From contig NC_080056.1 of the NCBI RefSeq assembly GCF_026212465.1, positions 10,994,089 through 11,058,088 of the forward strand: a DNA stretch of 64,000 nt, given 5' to 3'. The stretch comes from Amaranthus tricolor (Eukaryota > Streptophyta > Magnoliopsida > Caryophyllales > Amaranthaceae). The first letter of the stretch is position 1. Every line of letters starts with the position of its first letter. Of the stretch, positions 13,601-26,006 are shown one piece after another. The position numbers and the translations under genes are program-made. The notes below the pieces were generated by a model, which did no database searches, was not told the DNA's origin, and was given only the letters and a program-made list of their open reading frames with translations.

Positions 13601-15587
13601 AATTGGGTTCAATTTCTAGTGGAGAGTCGTGTTCTACTAACTTCTTTTCTTCTGGGTCTAGTCCGACAAAAGTTGATTCTGTTTCACCAGCTGAACTTGC
13701 CTTGGACTCACTAAGCTCACTAAACTGTCTTGAAAGAGAAGAATAGCTCATCCCATCAGAATCTGTCCTTTCAGGGATAAAATAAGGTCTGAAGCGACTC
13801 GGCCTTCCAAAATCAAAAGCAGAAGACCCCAAATTAAATGTTTCATTTCTTCGAAATAAAGCCTCCCTCGGGTTATATGCCTCTCTCTGATTTAGCTCCA
13901 TGAATTCCTGTTGGAAACTATCTCCCGTCAGATCGGGCTTCTCTTCACTCGAGTCATATGGGAGATCGAAAGGATTTCGTCTTTTCAACATAACAGACGG
14001 TGCTGAGCCAGGAATCGGTGGTAAACCCAAGTCATCATAAGAGTCGTGAGGAAAATCAAAAGGGTTATTTTTTCTCGTTGAAATAGGAGCAACCGGAAAA
14101 GGAAGATCCATCCCATCCAAGTCCATCAAATTCTTATCACCAGCCATCTTCCTTGCTCTTCTCCTCGCAATAAGGCTCTCCAGGCGCTGGTTCCTTTCCA
14201 TTTCAGATGTTCCTAAATCCATAAGATTCTTCTGATCATCTTCGGTCCACATGATCGCAGACTTCTCAGGTTCGTCTTTAGCACTTTGAGAATCATCTTC
14301 ATTGTCGTCTTCAGCTTCACTTTTACCATCATCACCTTCATCCTCCTTTTGATCACTTGCATCATCCGAGTGAATGCTGCTACCATGTGATTTCACAGCA
14401 GAATTTTGACGCGAAAGGTCACTAACCATCGGAATCTCATCTTCCAAAAGTGGATCAAGCTCATGAAGCATGGGGATAATGTCCGTCATTGAAGCATCAG
14501 GAGAGGAACTCTCGGCACCATCAGACCCAGAGTCAGATTGATCATACTCATCGTGATCAGAACCGAACCTTTCCCATGATCTCAATGATGAATCCAAGTG
14601 ATCCCGCATCTGACCCTCATATGATTCTTCCACTAAATTTTGATTCTGAAATCGCTCATCTTGAACATCCCGAGTAGGAGATAACCCATCATCAAGTTCA
14701 TCAAATTGTTTCCATGACGCCAACGAAGGTTCTAATTGATCCATCACTTGACCATCTAGTGATCCTTCCGCAGATATATAATCCTCCAAACTCTCATGCT
14801 GAACATCTTGGATGGTAGATAAACTATCACATCGCACTTCATAAAATCCCTTCCTCGATTCTAAAGACATAAAATCCTCAAAGTGCCCAGCCTGGACATC
14901 TTCAGCAGTAGAAACCCTAGTTTGAAAAGATCCTCCGTCGCTCAAATCAACTTCATCCCTCGTTTGAATCAATTGATCACCCAAGTAAACAACTTGCTCA
15001 ATTTCCGTATTTTTGATCTCTTTATCCTTATCCTCGTTATTCTCGACCTCTCTCTTTGCTTCTTCAAACCCTTGTTTCTCAAATCTCACCTCCCTTGACA
15101 AATGATCATTATGCATTGAACTAAAAGCAATATCAACATGATCTTTCTCCGAGGAATTATCTATCTTACCAAAATTATCTTGCAAAGGCTCTTCATCAAT
15201 CAAATTGTCGATTTCTCTCCTTGATTCGTCAAATTTACTAAATCTACTACCCAAAAGTTCATGTTCCTCAACAACTAAAGGGTTCTCAACCCGACTCGTT
15301 TTCAACCCCCATACTTTCTCATCTTTCTCTTCTTCCTCTACGGGAAGAGCAATATTTGGATCACCAAAACTCAAAAGGGTTCCAAGTAAAACAGCAGTAC
15401 AAACAAGTACAGGTGATGCAGACACTAATAAAGAAAACAAAAAAGGAGATGATCTATACAAAATCAACAAGAACAGCAAAATACCCACAGCAAGAGGATG
15501 ATTGTGAACTGATCTATAACAAAGTTTGGTTGTTTTGATCACAAGCTTCCTGATTCGAACACCAACTTTCAATTCATCACCACCCAT
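4625..15587 (-). CDS. Titin-like / 'cardiomyopathy-associated'-type plant membrane protein, two exons
   Basis: Two long minus-strand frames form one gene. Exon 1 is 15587-12534 (1,018 codons from ATG) and ends at CAG before GTAAAATATG. Exon 2 is 7882-4625, entered after CTACACAG, in the same phase. The first frame would otherwise stop six codons into the intron, and the second has no ATG near its start. The product is about 2,103 residues. Residues 28-75 hold two hydrophobic segments after a basic N-terminus, with the plant-family signature SPVLVCTAVLLGTLLSFG. Near residues 480-570 are the conserved blocks RRRARK, DKNLMDLD, two NPFD motifs and LGLPPIPGSAPS. The rest is Glu/Ser/Asp-rich and probably disordered. 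In Arabidopsis the family includes At5g17910 and At5g58880-like proteins, of unknown biochemical role; a membrane-anchored acidic protein is likely. Exon 2 carries imperfect repeats of about 80 residues around protein residues 1210-1610. The 'cardiomyopathy/titin' label reflects low-complexity similarity, not muscle function. Confidence 0.85.
9918..12150 (+). mobile_element. Decayed LTR-retrotransposon relic inside the intron
   Basis: Two diverged direct repeats sit about 2.1 kb apart, at 9918-10033 and 12017-12150. They share 'TAATTAG..', 'GATAATT.TTGATGTA' and 'GATGTGGCA'. A primer-binding-like TTGCTATAAGAGC follows the left copy at about 10168 (TTGGTATCAGAGC is the usual plant form). Between them, at about 10382-10560, is a broken gag-like stretch translating to motifs such as EQCVKYFSQYGIS and NKVKYLVVNY. 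This resembles Gypsy gag, while the LTRs look Copia-like, so the lineage is open. No intact frame remains. It lies antisense to the host gene. Confidence 0.5.
10851..11081. mobile_element. Stowaway-like MITE nested in the intronic LTR relic
   Basis: The right end reads GACGGAGGGAG and the inner left arm shares 'ATTTGCATCA' in inverted orientation with the right arm, as in Tc1/mariner-derived MITEs (CTCCCTCCGT ends). TA precedes the proposed left end. The left terminus is diverged and no TA follows the right end directly, so the boundaries are approximate. Confidence 0.45.
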
Positions 15588-16262
15588 TTCTTCAAAAATT
15601 TTAACAAAACTGAGCTGAAATCTGTAAAACCCAGAAGAAATTAAACAGAAAAATCAGAACCCAGTTAAAAACTTTGAGCATATTGATTCAAATCATAGCA
15701 ATAAGAAACAACTACAAAAAAGAAGATCAAAATGGGTACACTAAAAATGAAAGTAAAGTTGCAAATTTACATTCAGTTAATTGATTATGATACAAAGATG
15801 ATGATGAATCATGAGAATCAAGCAAGCTTAGAAGTTGAAGGGGGGAATTTGGAAGTGGTAAGAAAGTGGGACTTGACTGACAGTCTGACTAGTTTTTTTA
15901 AGTTTGAAGGTGGGAAAATTGAAGAGAGATAATTACACAAAAATGGACAGATCTAAAGTCTAAACCAAATCAAAAGGTGGGTGTGAGACCAAAAAGCTTC
16001 GGGTACAAATTTGAAAATATTTGTTGTAATCTTTTTCTCCTGCTTTTCTCCTCTTGATGTCTCTTGCTTTTTGGCGCAATGACAGCTTAACCAACACATG
16101 CTTCCCTTAAATTTTTGTTGTATCAAAACATATCTCTAACCTCCAAAAACTCTTGTGTGGCTTTGATATATACTATGACAAGATGCGCATAAGAGGAGTG
16201 TTGGCTGCATACAAACACGATAAAATTTCATCCTCAAATCAATTGGTAATAGGAGAAGTAGT
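15588..16262 (-). promoter_or_regulatory. 5' leader and promoter region of the titin-like gene
   Basis: This is the upstream side (minus strand) of the ATG at 15585-15587. The first roughly 400 bases are A/G-rich and plausibly contain the 5' UTR. I could not fix a TATA box or transcription start. No other gene is seen before the LTR at 16263. Confidence 0.3.
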
Positions 16263-17769
16263 TGATCTGCTCATTTATGTGCACATTTGCCAAGTTTAGG
16301 GTTTTTTAATGATTTCATCTATATTATGTGCGATTTAACCTTTTCTTGCATTCGAGTTGTTTAATGGTTAATTCAGGTATTTCGAAGTCAGGAATGTTGA
16401 TGTTCGTATGATTGATGCGTTGACACACTTTTTAAGGCTTCTTGAGTGCCACATGGAGTCCGAAGAGTCTTGATGTTTCAAAGGTTCAAAGACATGCATT
16501 CATATGATGATTCGGCCAAATCCCTTATCATTCGGTCGAATGAAGTTGTTGCAAGGTCCAAATGTATCTGAAACAGTCGAATGATTCTTGGTCTGAGCGA
16601 ATGACACATCTATTCGGTCCAATGGTGTACTCAACAATTTCCAGTTACGTTGTTGTTAAGGACGAATGAAGCTAATATTCAGGAGAATGACAGTTGTTCG
16701 ACCGAATAAGCCCATCCATTCGGTCAAATGTTCACACAGATTCAATATTGCGAAAACCATCGAGATTCGACCAAATGTTCTTCTTATTTAGCCTAATGTA
16801 CCTGTTCCTCTGCGCATTAGTTTTTATCCTTTAAACCAACTTATGGATTATTAAGGGCACTTTAGGCATATCTTTTAGACTATAAATATCCCTTAATCTT
16901 TGTAGATTGAACTTATGCCTGGTTTTATGCTTCATTTATATTAAGTATGTTTTAGAATAGATTCTTGAACATTCTTTAGTTCTCTAAATCCTAATTTTCT
17001 AGCTTTATTGTTCTCAATATCTCCATTTCAAGTTTTTATCTTTTAGCATGGGAAGTCAAGATTTGTTTAAGACTCTTCATTACATTTTTATTGGAGCATT
17101 AATCTTGGTTTATAAGTATTATTTCTCTTATTGCTTTTGTAGATCAGTTATTGCTATTATTGTTTTCTTATTGAATCTATCTTTGCTTTTCATTCACATA
17201 TTTATATTGATCGTGCTTAATTTTATTTCTTTCCTTATTGATATTGATTTGTTTGGCATAATCATGAGTGAGCAGTTTTCTTAAGGGCTTGATTAGTAAA
17301 ACCCTAGGAAAGAACAAGTTTTTCATTGCATAGGATTAGAGAAAAGATAACAATACTTAGTCATTGAAACTCGATACGAATCTTGTCCAACAACTGCTAG
17401 GGAGACATAGAGTGAGTATTGGTCGTTCGTGTGATTTGTGGAATCACCAACTTCCTCTTGTTATCTTGAGTATCGAGGCTAGTTATTGTTTGATTCTCTC
17501 TAACTTAGTTTATCTTTAACAAAATCACTTTCTTAGGGTGGACCTAATCTATCCTCGTTTTCTCATTTGAGTGTCATTGTCTTTAGACTCACTTTATGAT
17601 TCTCGTTATTAGTTTTAGATTTCACTTCAACCCATATAACCTAATTATATTGAGACCTTGAGTTTAACTTATCCTTGTCCTCGTGGTCCGACCCCTATTC
17701 TGCTATACTTGCATAGTGTTTAAGGCGTATAAATCTTATTTGAAAGGTATCACGACAAAGGCCTTATCA
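16263..17769 (+). mobile_element. Athila-like Gypsy 5' LTR
   Basis: The proposed LTR is 1,507 bp, from TGATCTGC to CTTATCA. A TATAAATA box lies at 16881-16888, 618 bp from the start. The end region (CCTTGTCCTCGTGGTCCGAC at about 17670) is typical of Athila/Tat Gypsy LTRs, and a degenerate primer-binding site follows. The part before the TATA box (about 16507-16785) has eight variants of ATTCGGTCGAATG, a near-palindrome. Size, TATA offset and ends match the solo LTR at 44812-46344, although the sequences differ. The 5' boundary is inferred from this match; no 3' LTR was found. Confidence 0.6.
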
Positions 17770-17771
17770 AA

Positions 17772-17790
17772 ATGGCGACGTTTCCAAGGA
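17772..17790 (+). other. Degenerate primer-binding site of the Athila-like element
   Basis: ATGGCGACGTTTCCAAGGA resembles the TGGCGCCGTTGCCGGGGA primer-binding site typical of Athila elements. It lies three bases after the LTR end, so at least the start of the internal region was retained here. Confidence 0.55.
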
Positions 17791-19777
17791 TATACAACAG
17801 GATAACACTCATGTCTTTGAGCTAAGGCCAAAGATTTTGGGCCCTCTTGTTTTCCCGACCCGTAATATCTATATTTTTTATGTGCAACACCCCGTTCTTA
17901 GAACGTTTTTAACATTTTCCCACAAGACCTTATTCCCCTCCCCTAGACCCCATCTTGCTCGCAACGAAGAGGTGCGCATCTTGCACTGCTACATCACATG
18001 CCGACACGACAACAAGCATTCCAATGACCTTGTGGAAATTCCTGAACACCACTACTACCCTAGATGTTAAGACAAATTTATGCATCGAGAGCCATGTTTA
18101 CCGCATTGAGAAGTACTTTGTTGTTGTCTCCTCTATAGGGTTTGATGCTTAGATATGCAGGCTAATCACCCTTCATGAGCAATGCCTCGTATATGTCATT
18201 TTCATTTTTACAGATCCTTTACAGGTGTACAATTCTTATTTTTGTATGTGTGGTGAAATATTCTATAGAAATAATAACGTTGTAAATTTTAATGATATAC
18301 AATTATGAATCACATAAGGACGAGATAACCCTAAATAATGTGATTAGATTGTATTATGAAGTAGTTAATAGAGATTGATGTGGATGATTTGATAAGGGAC
18401 ACTCAAAGGGAGAAGACATCTAGTATTTTTAGTTCCCTTGACCACTGCTCTTATAGGGCCACCATAGGAATATGCATACATATGCTATAGCGAACCAAAT
18501 AGGAAGAGAAGAACAAAGGTAGGAGGTTCATTTGAGACTAGCTCTCGTAAAGTGGATTTCTCCTACTATACTTGAATACTTTTCCGATCAGAATAGGATG
18601 AACAACGTTATAATCCTTAAGATATTAGATAAGGACGAGTGTTGAAATCAAATGGAGTTGTGTGAAGGGAAAAGAAGTTGATAGAAAATCGAACTTAAAG
18701 CCTTTGTATGCTAGCTTAAATTGTGTATGTGTGTGTATCATATGTAGAATGTTTGCCCACATTTCTTTTTTTAGTGGACCTACAATGATGTTGTCTTCAC
18801 TTTGAATGAATGATGATTAGCAGAATGATTTGTAGGTTGGGTTGGAGCGTGAGATTTCATGGGTTATGACTCAACTCGTTAGATTGTCACGTGTCTATAT
18901 GTTTCAATTTTCCTTTTAACATATGGTAACTTTGATAGAGGCCTTAATGGTTCTCAATTTGTAATAAAACTTTAAAAAGTTTGGTGTTCCACTGCTTAAC
19001 TTTTTCCTTAAATTGTTGTTTGGTTTTCTTTATCCGTAGAACACGTTACATCTTACATGTTTTTTATAAGGTTTTTGTTAAGTTAAAAGTCTATGATACT
19101 ACCCGAGTCTTGTCATATGATATTTATGTTTAGCTTTGTTTTATCAGGACTATTATAGGTGATGATTGCATGCTAAATTTTTACATGAACGATTGCATGT
19201 TCAGAATAGTATGTTCATAAATTAGAATATTTGTTTCACCAACTGAAAATCTTTTGTTCATATACTATCGGTTTTATTGTGATTCTAATACATTATTAGG
19301 TAAATTTTGGAATAATTCATATACCGATATGTGTTTAGTGGTGATATCTATTTATTTCATGTTTGATTGTTAATGTCCATGCTTTGTTGTGCTTAGTATA
19401 ATTTGAGTCAATTTTAATCCCTATAATCATATATCTTCTTATCCATATCTGCATCCCACGATGTACATCTTCCATATGAATGTGTATACATGTGTTTAAT
19501 CCATATTTTCCTTTTAGACTTAAATTATACCTTTGACATACTTTAGGCATCATCTAAAAACTAAATGGGCATCATTTCTTATAGGAATAAATCTAAACAA
19601 GAATTTATCCTTTACAAAAATAACTTACTTAGACAATAGAGGAGGATCACTGACTTTTCTCATGGCTAGATTTGCTTTTGCAGGCTCTTATGTCACCTGC
19701 ATATTCACATACTTCTATATCATTGTGGGCTAAAGAATCATATATAGACTGCTACAACATATACCAATATACGAATA
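17791..19777 (+). other. Possible decayed Athila internal sequence and spacer
   Basis: This stretch follows the primer-binding site and is somewhat less AT-rich up to about 18700, as expected for old retroelement sequence. No frame longer than about 80 codons persists, and no gag, protease or reverse transcriptase motif is readable. The later part is plain spacer. Confidence 0.3.
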
Positions 19778-19803
19778 CTAGATAGTGTCCGTGCGATGCA
19801 CGG
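19778..19803 (-). mobile_element. Helitron 3' terminus (minus strand)
   Basis: On the minus strand the sequence is a perfect hairpin, CCGTGC-ATC-GCACGG (19803-19789), then seven bases and CTAG, followed by T. This is the hallmark 3' end of plant Helitrons: a GC-rich hairpin close to a CTRR end, inserted next to T. The body should extend to higher coordinates. I could not identify its 5' TC end or any Rep/helicase coding, so it would be non-autonomous or broken. Confidence 0.55.
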
Positions 19804-20289
19804 CTTTATTACATTTTTTGACATAATTATATTATTTAAGAAATTAAAATTTTAAAAAATAAAGTTTACATTATAGTTATATCTCATTTTATTCTGAATA
19901 GTTGTATACATTACATATATTATTTGATTTGTATCATACTTAAAAAAGTCTAGTATGAATTTAGTCCACACTAATATGAGTGTGAATCAACATTTACACT
20001 CCCCTTCACTCCACTCTTATATTCTTACACTTTACCCCACTCCACTCCACTGTACTCTACCCTACTATTATACTCTTACACTCTACTCCACTCCACTATT
20101 AAAAAATTTTAAAAATTACAATTAAAAAAATTTAAAATTAAAAAAATTAAAAATTAAAAAATAAAAAATTAAAAAGTTTTAAAATTAAAAAGTTAAAAAA
20201 TTAAAAAATTAAAAAGTTAAAAAATTAAAAATCAAAACATTAAAAAATTAAAAAAATTAAAATTGAAATTAAAAATTGAAAAAATTAAA
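19804..20289. repeat. AT-rich low-complexity tract with pyrimidine-rich stretch
   Basis: At 19990-20095 there is a reiterated CTCCACTC/CACTCTAC-like stretch. At about 20100-20288 there is almost pure A/T made of 'TTAAAAAATTAAAAA' words. It is simple-sequence DNA adjoining the LTR-like block at 20290, with no coding potential. Confidence 0.6.
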
Positions 20290-23200
20290 TGTAACAGACT
20301 CAAAATTCTTAATCTTAATCTTCTGATTAATAATTCCGAATTTTCAACTCAAATTTCTAATCCTTTGGTTATCCATTTCAAACCATCTTTAATTCCTAAA
20401 CCTTTTCCGATTTTGTAATGTCTTTCAAATATTAAACTTTAAAATATTATTTTGTTTAAAATCTTTTTATAAGCACTAAAATATTATTTTATTATTTTAT
20501 AGTACGCAAAGTAAAATTTTATTATTATATTCACAGATTTGTAAAACGTTACGTTTTAACTTTCTTTCTTAAACTAACATTACTACTTATTATTTTATCC
20601 TTATAAGTTTGATCTAATTATTTTATACATAAAAATAAATCGTATTTTTATTATTAACTTTAAGTATAGTTTAAGCAAAATTTCCTAAGTAAACTACATA
20701 TTTTCATGATCAAATTTACCCATTATTTTAAAGTATATTCATTTGTACATATTAGAACAAAAATTTAATGAACCAAAATCCTTTATATAGTAACCCATGA
20801 TGTTCATCACTTACACAAGCTATCAGTATTTCCTTACACAAGCTAACCTTCTTCTACACTTTAAACTCTTACATATACACTTACACATTCCAACTCTTAC
20901 ATATTCATTTACACACTCTAAATCACTTACACAAGTTAACCTTCTTCTATATTCCTAACATTCTTTTTCATACAATCTAATGAACTACAAAGTTGCTCAA
21001 ACTCATTATAAATACCCCTCTTAGCATGAGATCACTTACACCATCATCATCAAATCCTTCTAACATTCTTTTTTATATTTTCACTTTATTAAAATCTTAC
21101 TACCTTAATACCTTTATTATTAGTTGAAGAAACTAAGAAGATGGAGCATAGAACACTCTTTATTTAGCTTAAATCATCATCATTTTGGAGCATTATTGGG
21201 TTATTACTTTGGATACTTAATACATCATTATTTTTGGAGTTTGGATTTTAATTATTTTGGGAGCTTAGAAGATCCTCATTATTTTGGGAGTTTGGATTAA
21301 TTATCGTTGGAGCATTATTATCTATCTTGGAGGGTCTTATTTCTTATTATTTTCCTAATTAGTTCTTAGTACTTATCTTTGGTGTTAGTATGGTATAAAC
21401 TTCTTACCCTACTCTTTTTGTGGAATTTTAGATTATATTTACTTTATAATATGCAAAGTATGAAATATGTTGATATGTTTTAGTAGGAAGTTAGTTTAAT
21501 GAAATTATGATCAAGATTATATTAAGTATGTGTATGCTAAAAGTATTTGTAGTATGTTAAATTAATAATCTTTAAACAAGTTTATGAAGACGGGTGCAAA
21601 CTTGTATTCTAGTGATATTTTATGTTTTGCAAACTTGTATTCTAGTGATATTAAGTATAATTTATGTTTAAACTAGTGTTAGTATATTTATGAGTTATTC
21701 GTTACATTAGGAATGTTATTACACCGAAGAATTTTTGTAATATATTTATGATAGCCTTCAAACTAGTTTATAAGGTAGTAAGTTATTTTATGAACATAAT
21801 TTTTATCAAGTATGGTTGTATTTTATTATACTTTATTTTGAGATTAAAGTTTATCCTTGAAATTATAGTAAATTTTTAAGTTATTGCGTAAAGTTTTTAT
21901 TTTTTTAAGTGGTTATGTTAATTATCTAAATCTAGGATTTAGTATGATAAATTATATTAAGTTGTTTTTTTATGTAACGGCCCCCTATTTATTTATTTAT
22001 TTTTTTTAATTAATTATTTAAGTAATTATTATATTATTGTTAAAACAGAAAAGAAACGTCACGCGATAACATCGTACGCGATAAAACTCGTTACCGTTAA
22101 AATTTAACTCACTTTATTTCTTGTAATTATCTATGTAAAATAATATAATTTAATAATACATATTTATTTTATTTTATTATATTATCTTCTTAAACCCGAT
22201 AAATTACGGGGTGTTACATTTTATGTGAAAAGGCCCCAAAACACTCATAGGCCATTCGACCACTATCATAAAAAAAAAAAGAGAGAGTTTAATTTGCTAT
22301 TTTAAATTATTACAAGTTATTTTTGTGATAATTATAAAATAACAATTTAAAAAGATATTTTTGAGAAATTTTTGTAAGTTATTAAATATTGAAGGTGTTT
22401 TTCTTGAATATATGAGATTTCATAATAAAAGTAACTTTTAATCACTATTTAATACAAAATATTTTATTTGCTAACTATTTGATCAAAATTTATGTAAAAT
22501 GATGTAAAAGTATTTTTAGTATACTTGTCGCCCAAATTATGTGTGAAATATTGATTTTGTGAGATTACAAGTTTTACTTGTTTTATAATTAGAAATATTG
22601 ACTTTTGTGAAAATTATAAATTTGACTTGTTTTAAAACTAGAAATATTGATTTTTGTGAAATTATAAATTTTATTTGTTCTATAACTAGAAAGTTGATTT
22701 TTGCAAAGCTAATAAGTTTACTTATTTTTCTAAACTTGAAATATTGATTTTTGGTGAACTTGTAGAATTTTGAATACTTATCCAAATGATGCAATTTTAA
22801 CTTGAATTTTTAATTAGAATATTTGATTTTTTTTGAAGAAAATAAAGTTTTATTTATTGTAAAGTTGGAAATGTTGATTTTGGAAACTTATTTAAAGAGA
22901 AATAGATTTTAGTAGCTACTTGTAGAAAATATTAATTTGAAAATTATTAATAGAATATTAAGTTATTAGCGTGAATTTAGCGAACTATTAAAGTTAAAGT
23001 TATAAATAGAATTTGATGTGTAAAAATTTAATAATAAATGTATAAAGACATAAAGGTTAATTTTACGTTATGATTAAGGATTTTATTAAATAAAAGAGGT
23101 TATCACCTAAGTTGACCAAAGTCAAAGTCAAAGTCAAATTGTAGTAATAAAATTGTGATGTACTTGTGTGAATGAATATTGATTGAATGACCCTGATAGT

Positions 23201-24044
23201 AAGGTAATGTCGAACCATGGACCGGCATGAAGAATCCAGGCGCCCGTGTTGGCCGGCACGTAAAATGCAGTGTAAGACAGGGGGTTAACTACCTATCCTA
23301 TAGAGCTCGAGCATAAATTGTATTGGAGGAGTGATGACTCTCACCACAGTTAGGGTTTAGGACTACGGTCCTCACCTAACCAGACCCTTACATATATCAG
23401 GTGTCATATTGATGTGCTTGTTGATTAGTGATAAACTTGATTAGTATTGACGCTATGATGCATAGTACAGTTATGAGTATTAACCAAATGAACTTACTTA
23501 AGTGTTAAGATTACTGAACTGTATAAGTGGCAGTAATGTACTTCTGTCAAGATTGAGAATGGTATCTTAATGACTTAAAAGTATGGAACAGAAAAAGAAT
23601 ATAGTAAAAGTATACGGTGGTGTCAATTAATTATAAGTTCGTACTTCAATTATAATTTTGTAAATGTAACGTATAATTTCCGTATTTTGAGCTGGATAGG
23701 AAGTTATACTCGGCGTTAAGCGCTGATCGATTTAATTGGTTGTCAACCGTATCATGGATGGCGACATTTTGCAGGATTTAGTTTCCAGGCCGCAGCAATT
23801 ACTATTTATCGAGAACTTACCTGCTTTTTGTACCTTTATTGATGACTTAATAATGATGTATTTTTTTCATTTTGAGCAAACAATATTTCTTATCAGATGT
23901 AATATTTTACTTTTGTTTTAAACAGTTTCAGTTTTTATGATTTTAAGTTTTTAACAGTTCGGCATTTTGAGACTTCCGTAATATTTTTGTATTAACATTA
24001 TTATTAAATGTTAATTATGTATCGAGATTTTCATTCCTGTTACA
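20290..24044 (+). mobile_element. Large LTR-like block (probable Gypsy/Tekay-type LTR)
   Basis: It begins TGTAACAG and ends CTGTTACA, an 8-bp perfect inverted terminus, with TATAAATA at 21007-21014 (717 bp in). The layout resembles the LTR at 59036-61691: a TATA box near 0.6-0.7 kb, a long AT-rich transcribed part, and a GC-richer patch near the end (about 23220-23400). Removing the nested 246-bp insertion leaves about 3.5 kb. No primer-binding site follows and the flanks (TTAAA, CACCA) do not match, so it may be truncated or the boundaries may be off. Confidence 0.45.
21973..22218. mobile_element. Nested 246-bp solo LTR with TSD
   Basis: It starts TGTAACGG and ends GGTGTTACA, with inverted TGTAAC/GTTACA termini typical of short Gypsy LTRs. 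It is flanked on both sides by TTTTA (21968-21972 and 22219-22223), a perfect 5-bp target duplication, although of low complexity. There is no primer-binding site or internal region, hence a solo LTR or very short non-autonomous unit. It is inserted in the larger LTR-like block. Confidence 0.6.
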
Positions 24045-25879
24045 CACCAAGTCCACACAAGAGTTTCTCATCATACTTTGCATTGTGCGCGTAGACAATT
24101 GTAAAAATTTAGTTTATGACAAATAAATCACAACAAATAAGACAAAAAATTTGATTATATATTTAATATAATTATATTTATATTTCTATATGTTTATTTT
24201 GAATAAAAGGGAAAATGGTTTGTACATGAAGTATACAATACAAAATTATGAGTATTTTTAATAAAAAAAAAATAACATACCAATTTATGCGAACAAAAAC
24301 AAATATTACATTGATTTATGTGAAGTATTACAACTTTTGGTAACGCATTTCAAAATCAAATTTAACATAATTATTTATGTAAAATTATTTTATAAAAGTT
24401 TAAACAAAATAAAAAGTAATTTGTTTGTCATAAAAAAATATGAGGACTTGCATAAAGATAGTCACAACCTAATCCATATCAAAATTAAGCGTTGCATTTA
24501 AGTAACCAACAGTATAAATAAGAAAAATTCCTAATAAAAGTATAAGAAAAATTCCTAATAAAAGTATATTATCTTTTAACCATCTCAAAACATCCAATAT
24601 ACTAAAATAATAATCCTTTAATTAATAAAATTGATACGATTTTATAAATAATTGAAAAAAAATAAAATATAAAATTTTCTAATACATTAAATGATGTGAC
24701 CTAAAAAGTATAAAATCAATCAATATGAATAATATTATAGTAATACTTATAAAGTAATAAAGTCAAAGATATAAATATTAGTCATAATAACAATGATATC
24801 ATCATTGAGTATTGGAGGAAAAATCTTTGTTAAGGTTGAGACACGTAAGCAATATTGAATAATGATAATGTAAACGTGTTTTGTTTTAATAATAGTTAAT
24901 AGATTATAGATTAGGCCTCGCCCTATAGGCAATTGGACCCATATCCTTGATCATACAACTAAATAAACATTATGTAATTGGCAGTAAATTTTTATTGAGA
25001 AGCAAATTATGATTTTACTATCATTTGATGAGTATAACTATAGTAATTTAACTGATTTTTGACTTTTGACTTCTTAAGTTATATTATTTAATATAGTAAA
25101 ATCTATATTAATGTAGTACTATCTATATCTTTTTTTTTTGACTTCGTAAATTATAACATTTTATGTAGTAATAGAAAACTATATTTTTTATTCCATTGAT
25201 TTTCAATTATTTATGAAAGCTTTTTGATATTTTTAATTGAATAATGTATTCTATATTGGATACTTTGAGTTGGTTTAAACATAATATACAATTACTTGGA
25301 TTTGTTTTTGTTTATTTAGGTTGTCACTTTCTTTAACCGATTCAGTTATCTTTTTTACAAAAAAGGTTTGTCTATTTCATTTAAATTTCTATAAATTCTT
25401 TTAAAAAGTATTAATATATTTTTTATATTTATTTTTGTAATGTGTTGTTAATAGTTGTAACACTTAATATAAAATAATATAACATTTATTTTAGTTAGCA
25501 TATTTGGTATATGCTATTTTATATTAAAAAAACACATAACTTTTTTTTATTGTATAGTACATGTACAAACTATATGGCTCTTATTCAAATTTAAAAAAAA
25601 AAAAGAGATAAATAGTTAAATCTTTAGACTTTAGGTGCGAATTATTGATATGAACTAAGTTTTCACAATAAATTGCTAAACAAAAATATGATACTATGCA
25701 ATCTATACAACTTTGTAGAGAGAAATGGAATATAACTATTTGTAAAATAGTTTTTTTTTTTTAATTTTATTTTCTTACTTTATACAAATATGTCAGAAAA
25801 ATAAATAAAGTCGTGCATGCCACAAACACTATCAATACTTATTAATAGATACAATTCAAGAATAATGAATTTATACTTA
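24045..25879. other. AT-rich spacer, no gene seen
   Basis: Very AT-rich DNA with poly-T and poly-A runs. No frame longer than about 60 codons is credible and no element ends were recognised. If the Helitron ending at 19778 is long, its 5' end may lie here. Confidence 0.35.
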
Positions 25880-26004
25880 CTCCCTCCTATTCAAGTAATA
25901 AGTTCCATTTGACTTTTCACATAACGATATTAATAATATGATTATTGCATTAACAAATATGTTTAGTCAATTAAAGGTATTAGGGTGAATAGGAGGAAGT
26001 GGAG
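25880..26004. mobile_element. Stowaway-like MITE, 125 bp
   Basis: The ends are CTCCCTCCTATTCA and TGAATAGGAGGAAGTGGAG, an imperfect terminal inverted repeat of the CTCCCTCC type. TA lies directly on each side (25878-25879 and 26005-26006), matching the TA target duplication of Tc1/mariner MITEs. It is non-coding. Confidence 0.7.
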
Positions 26005-26006
26005 TA

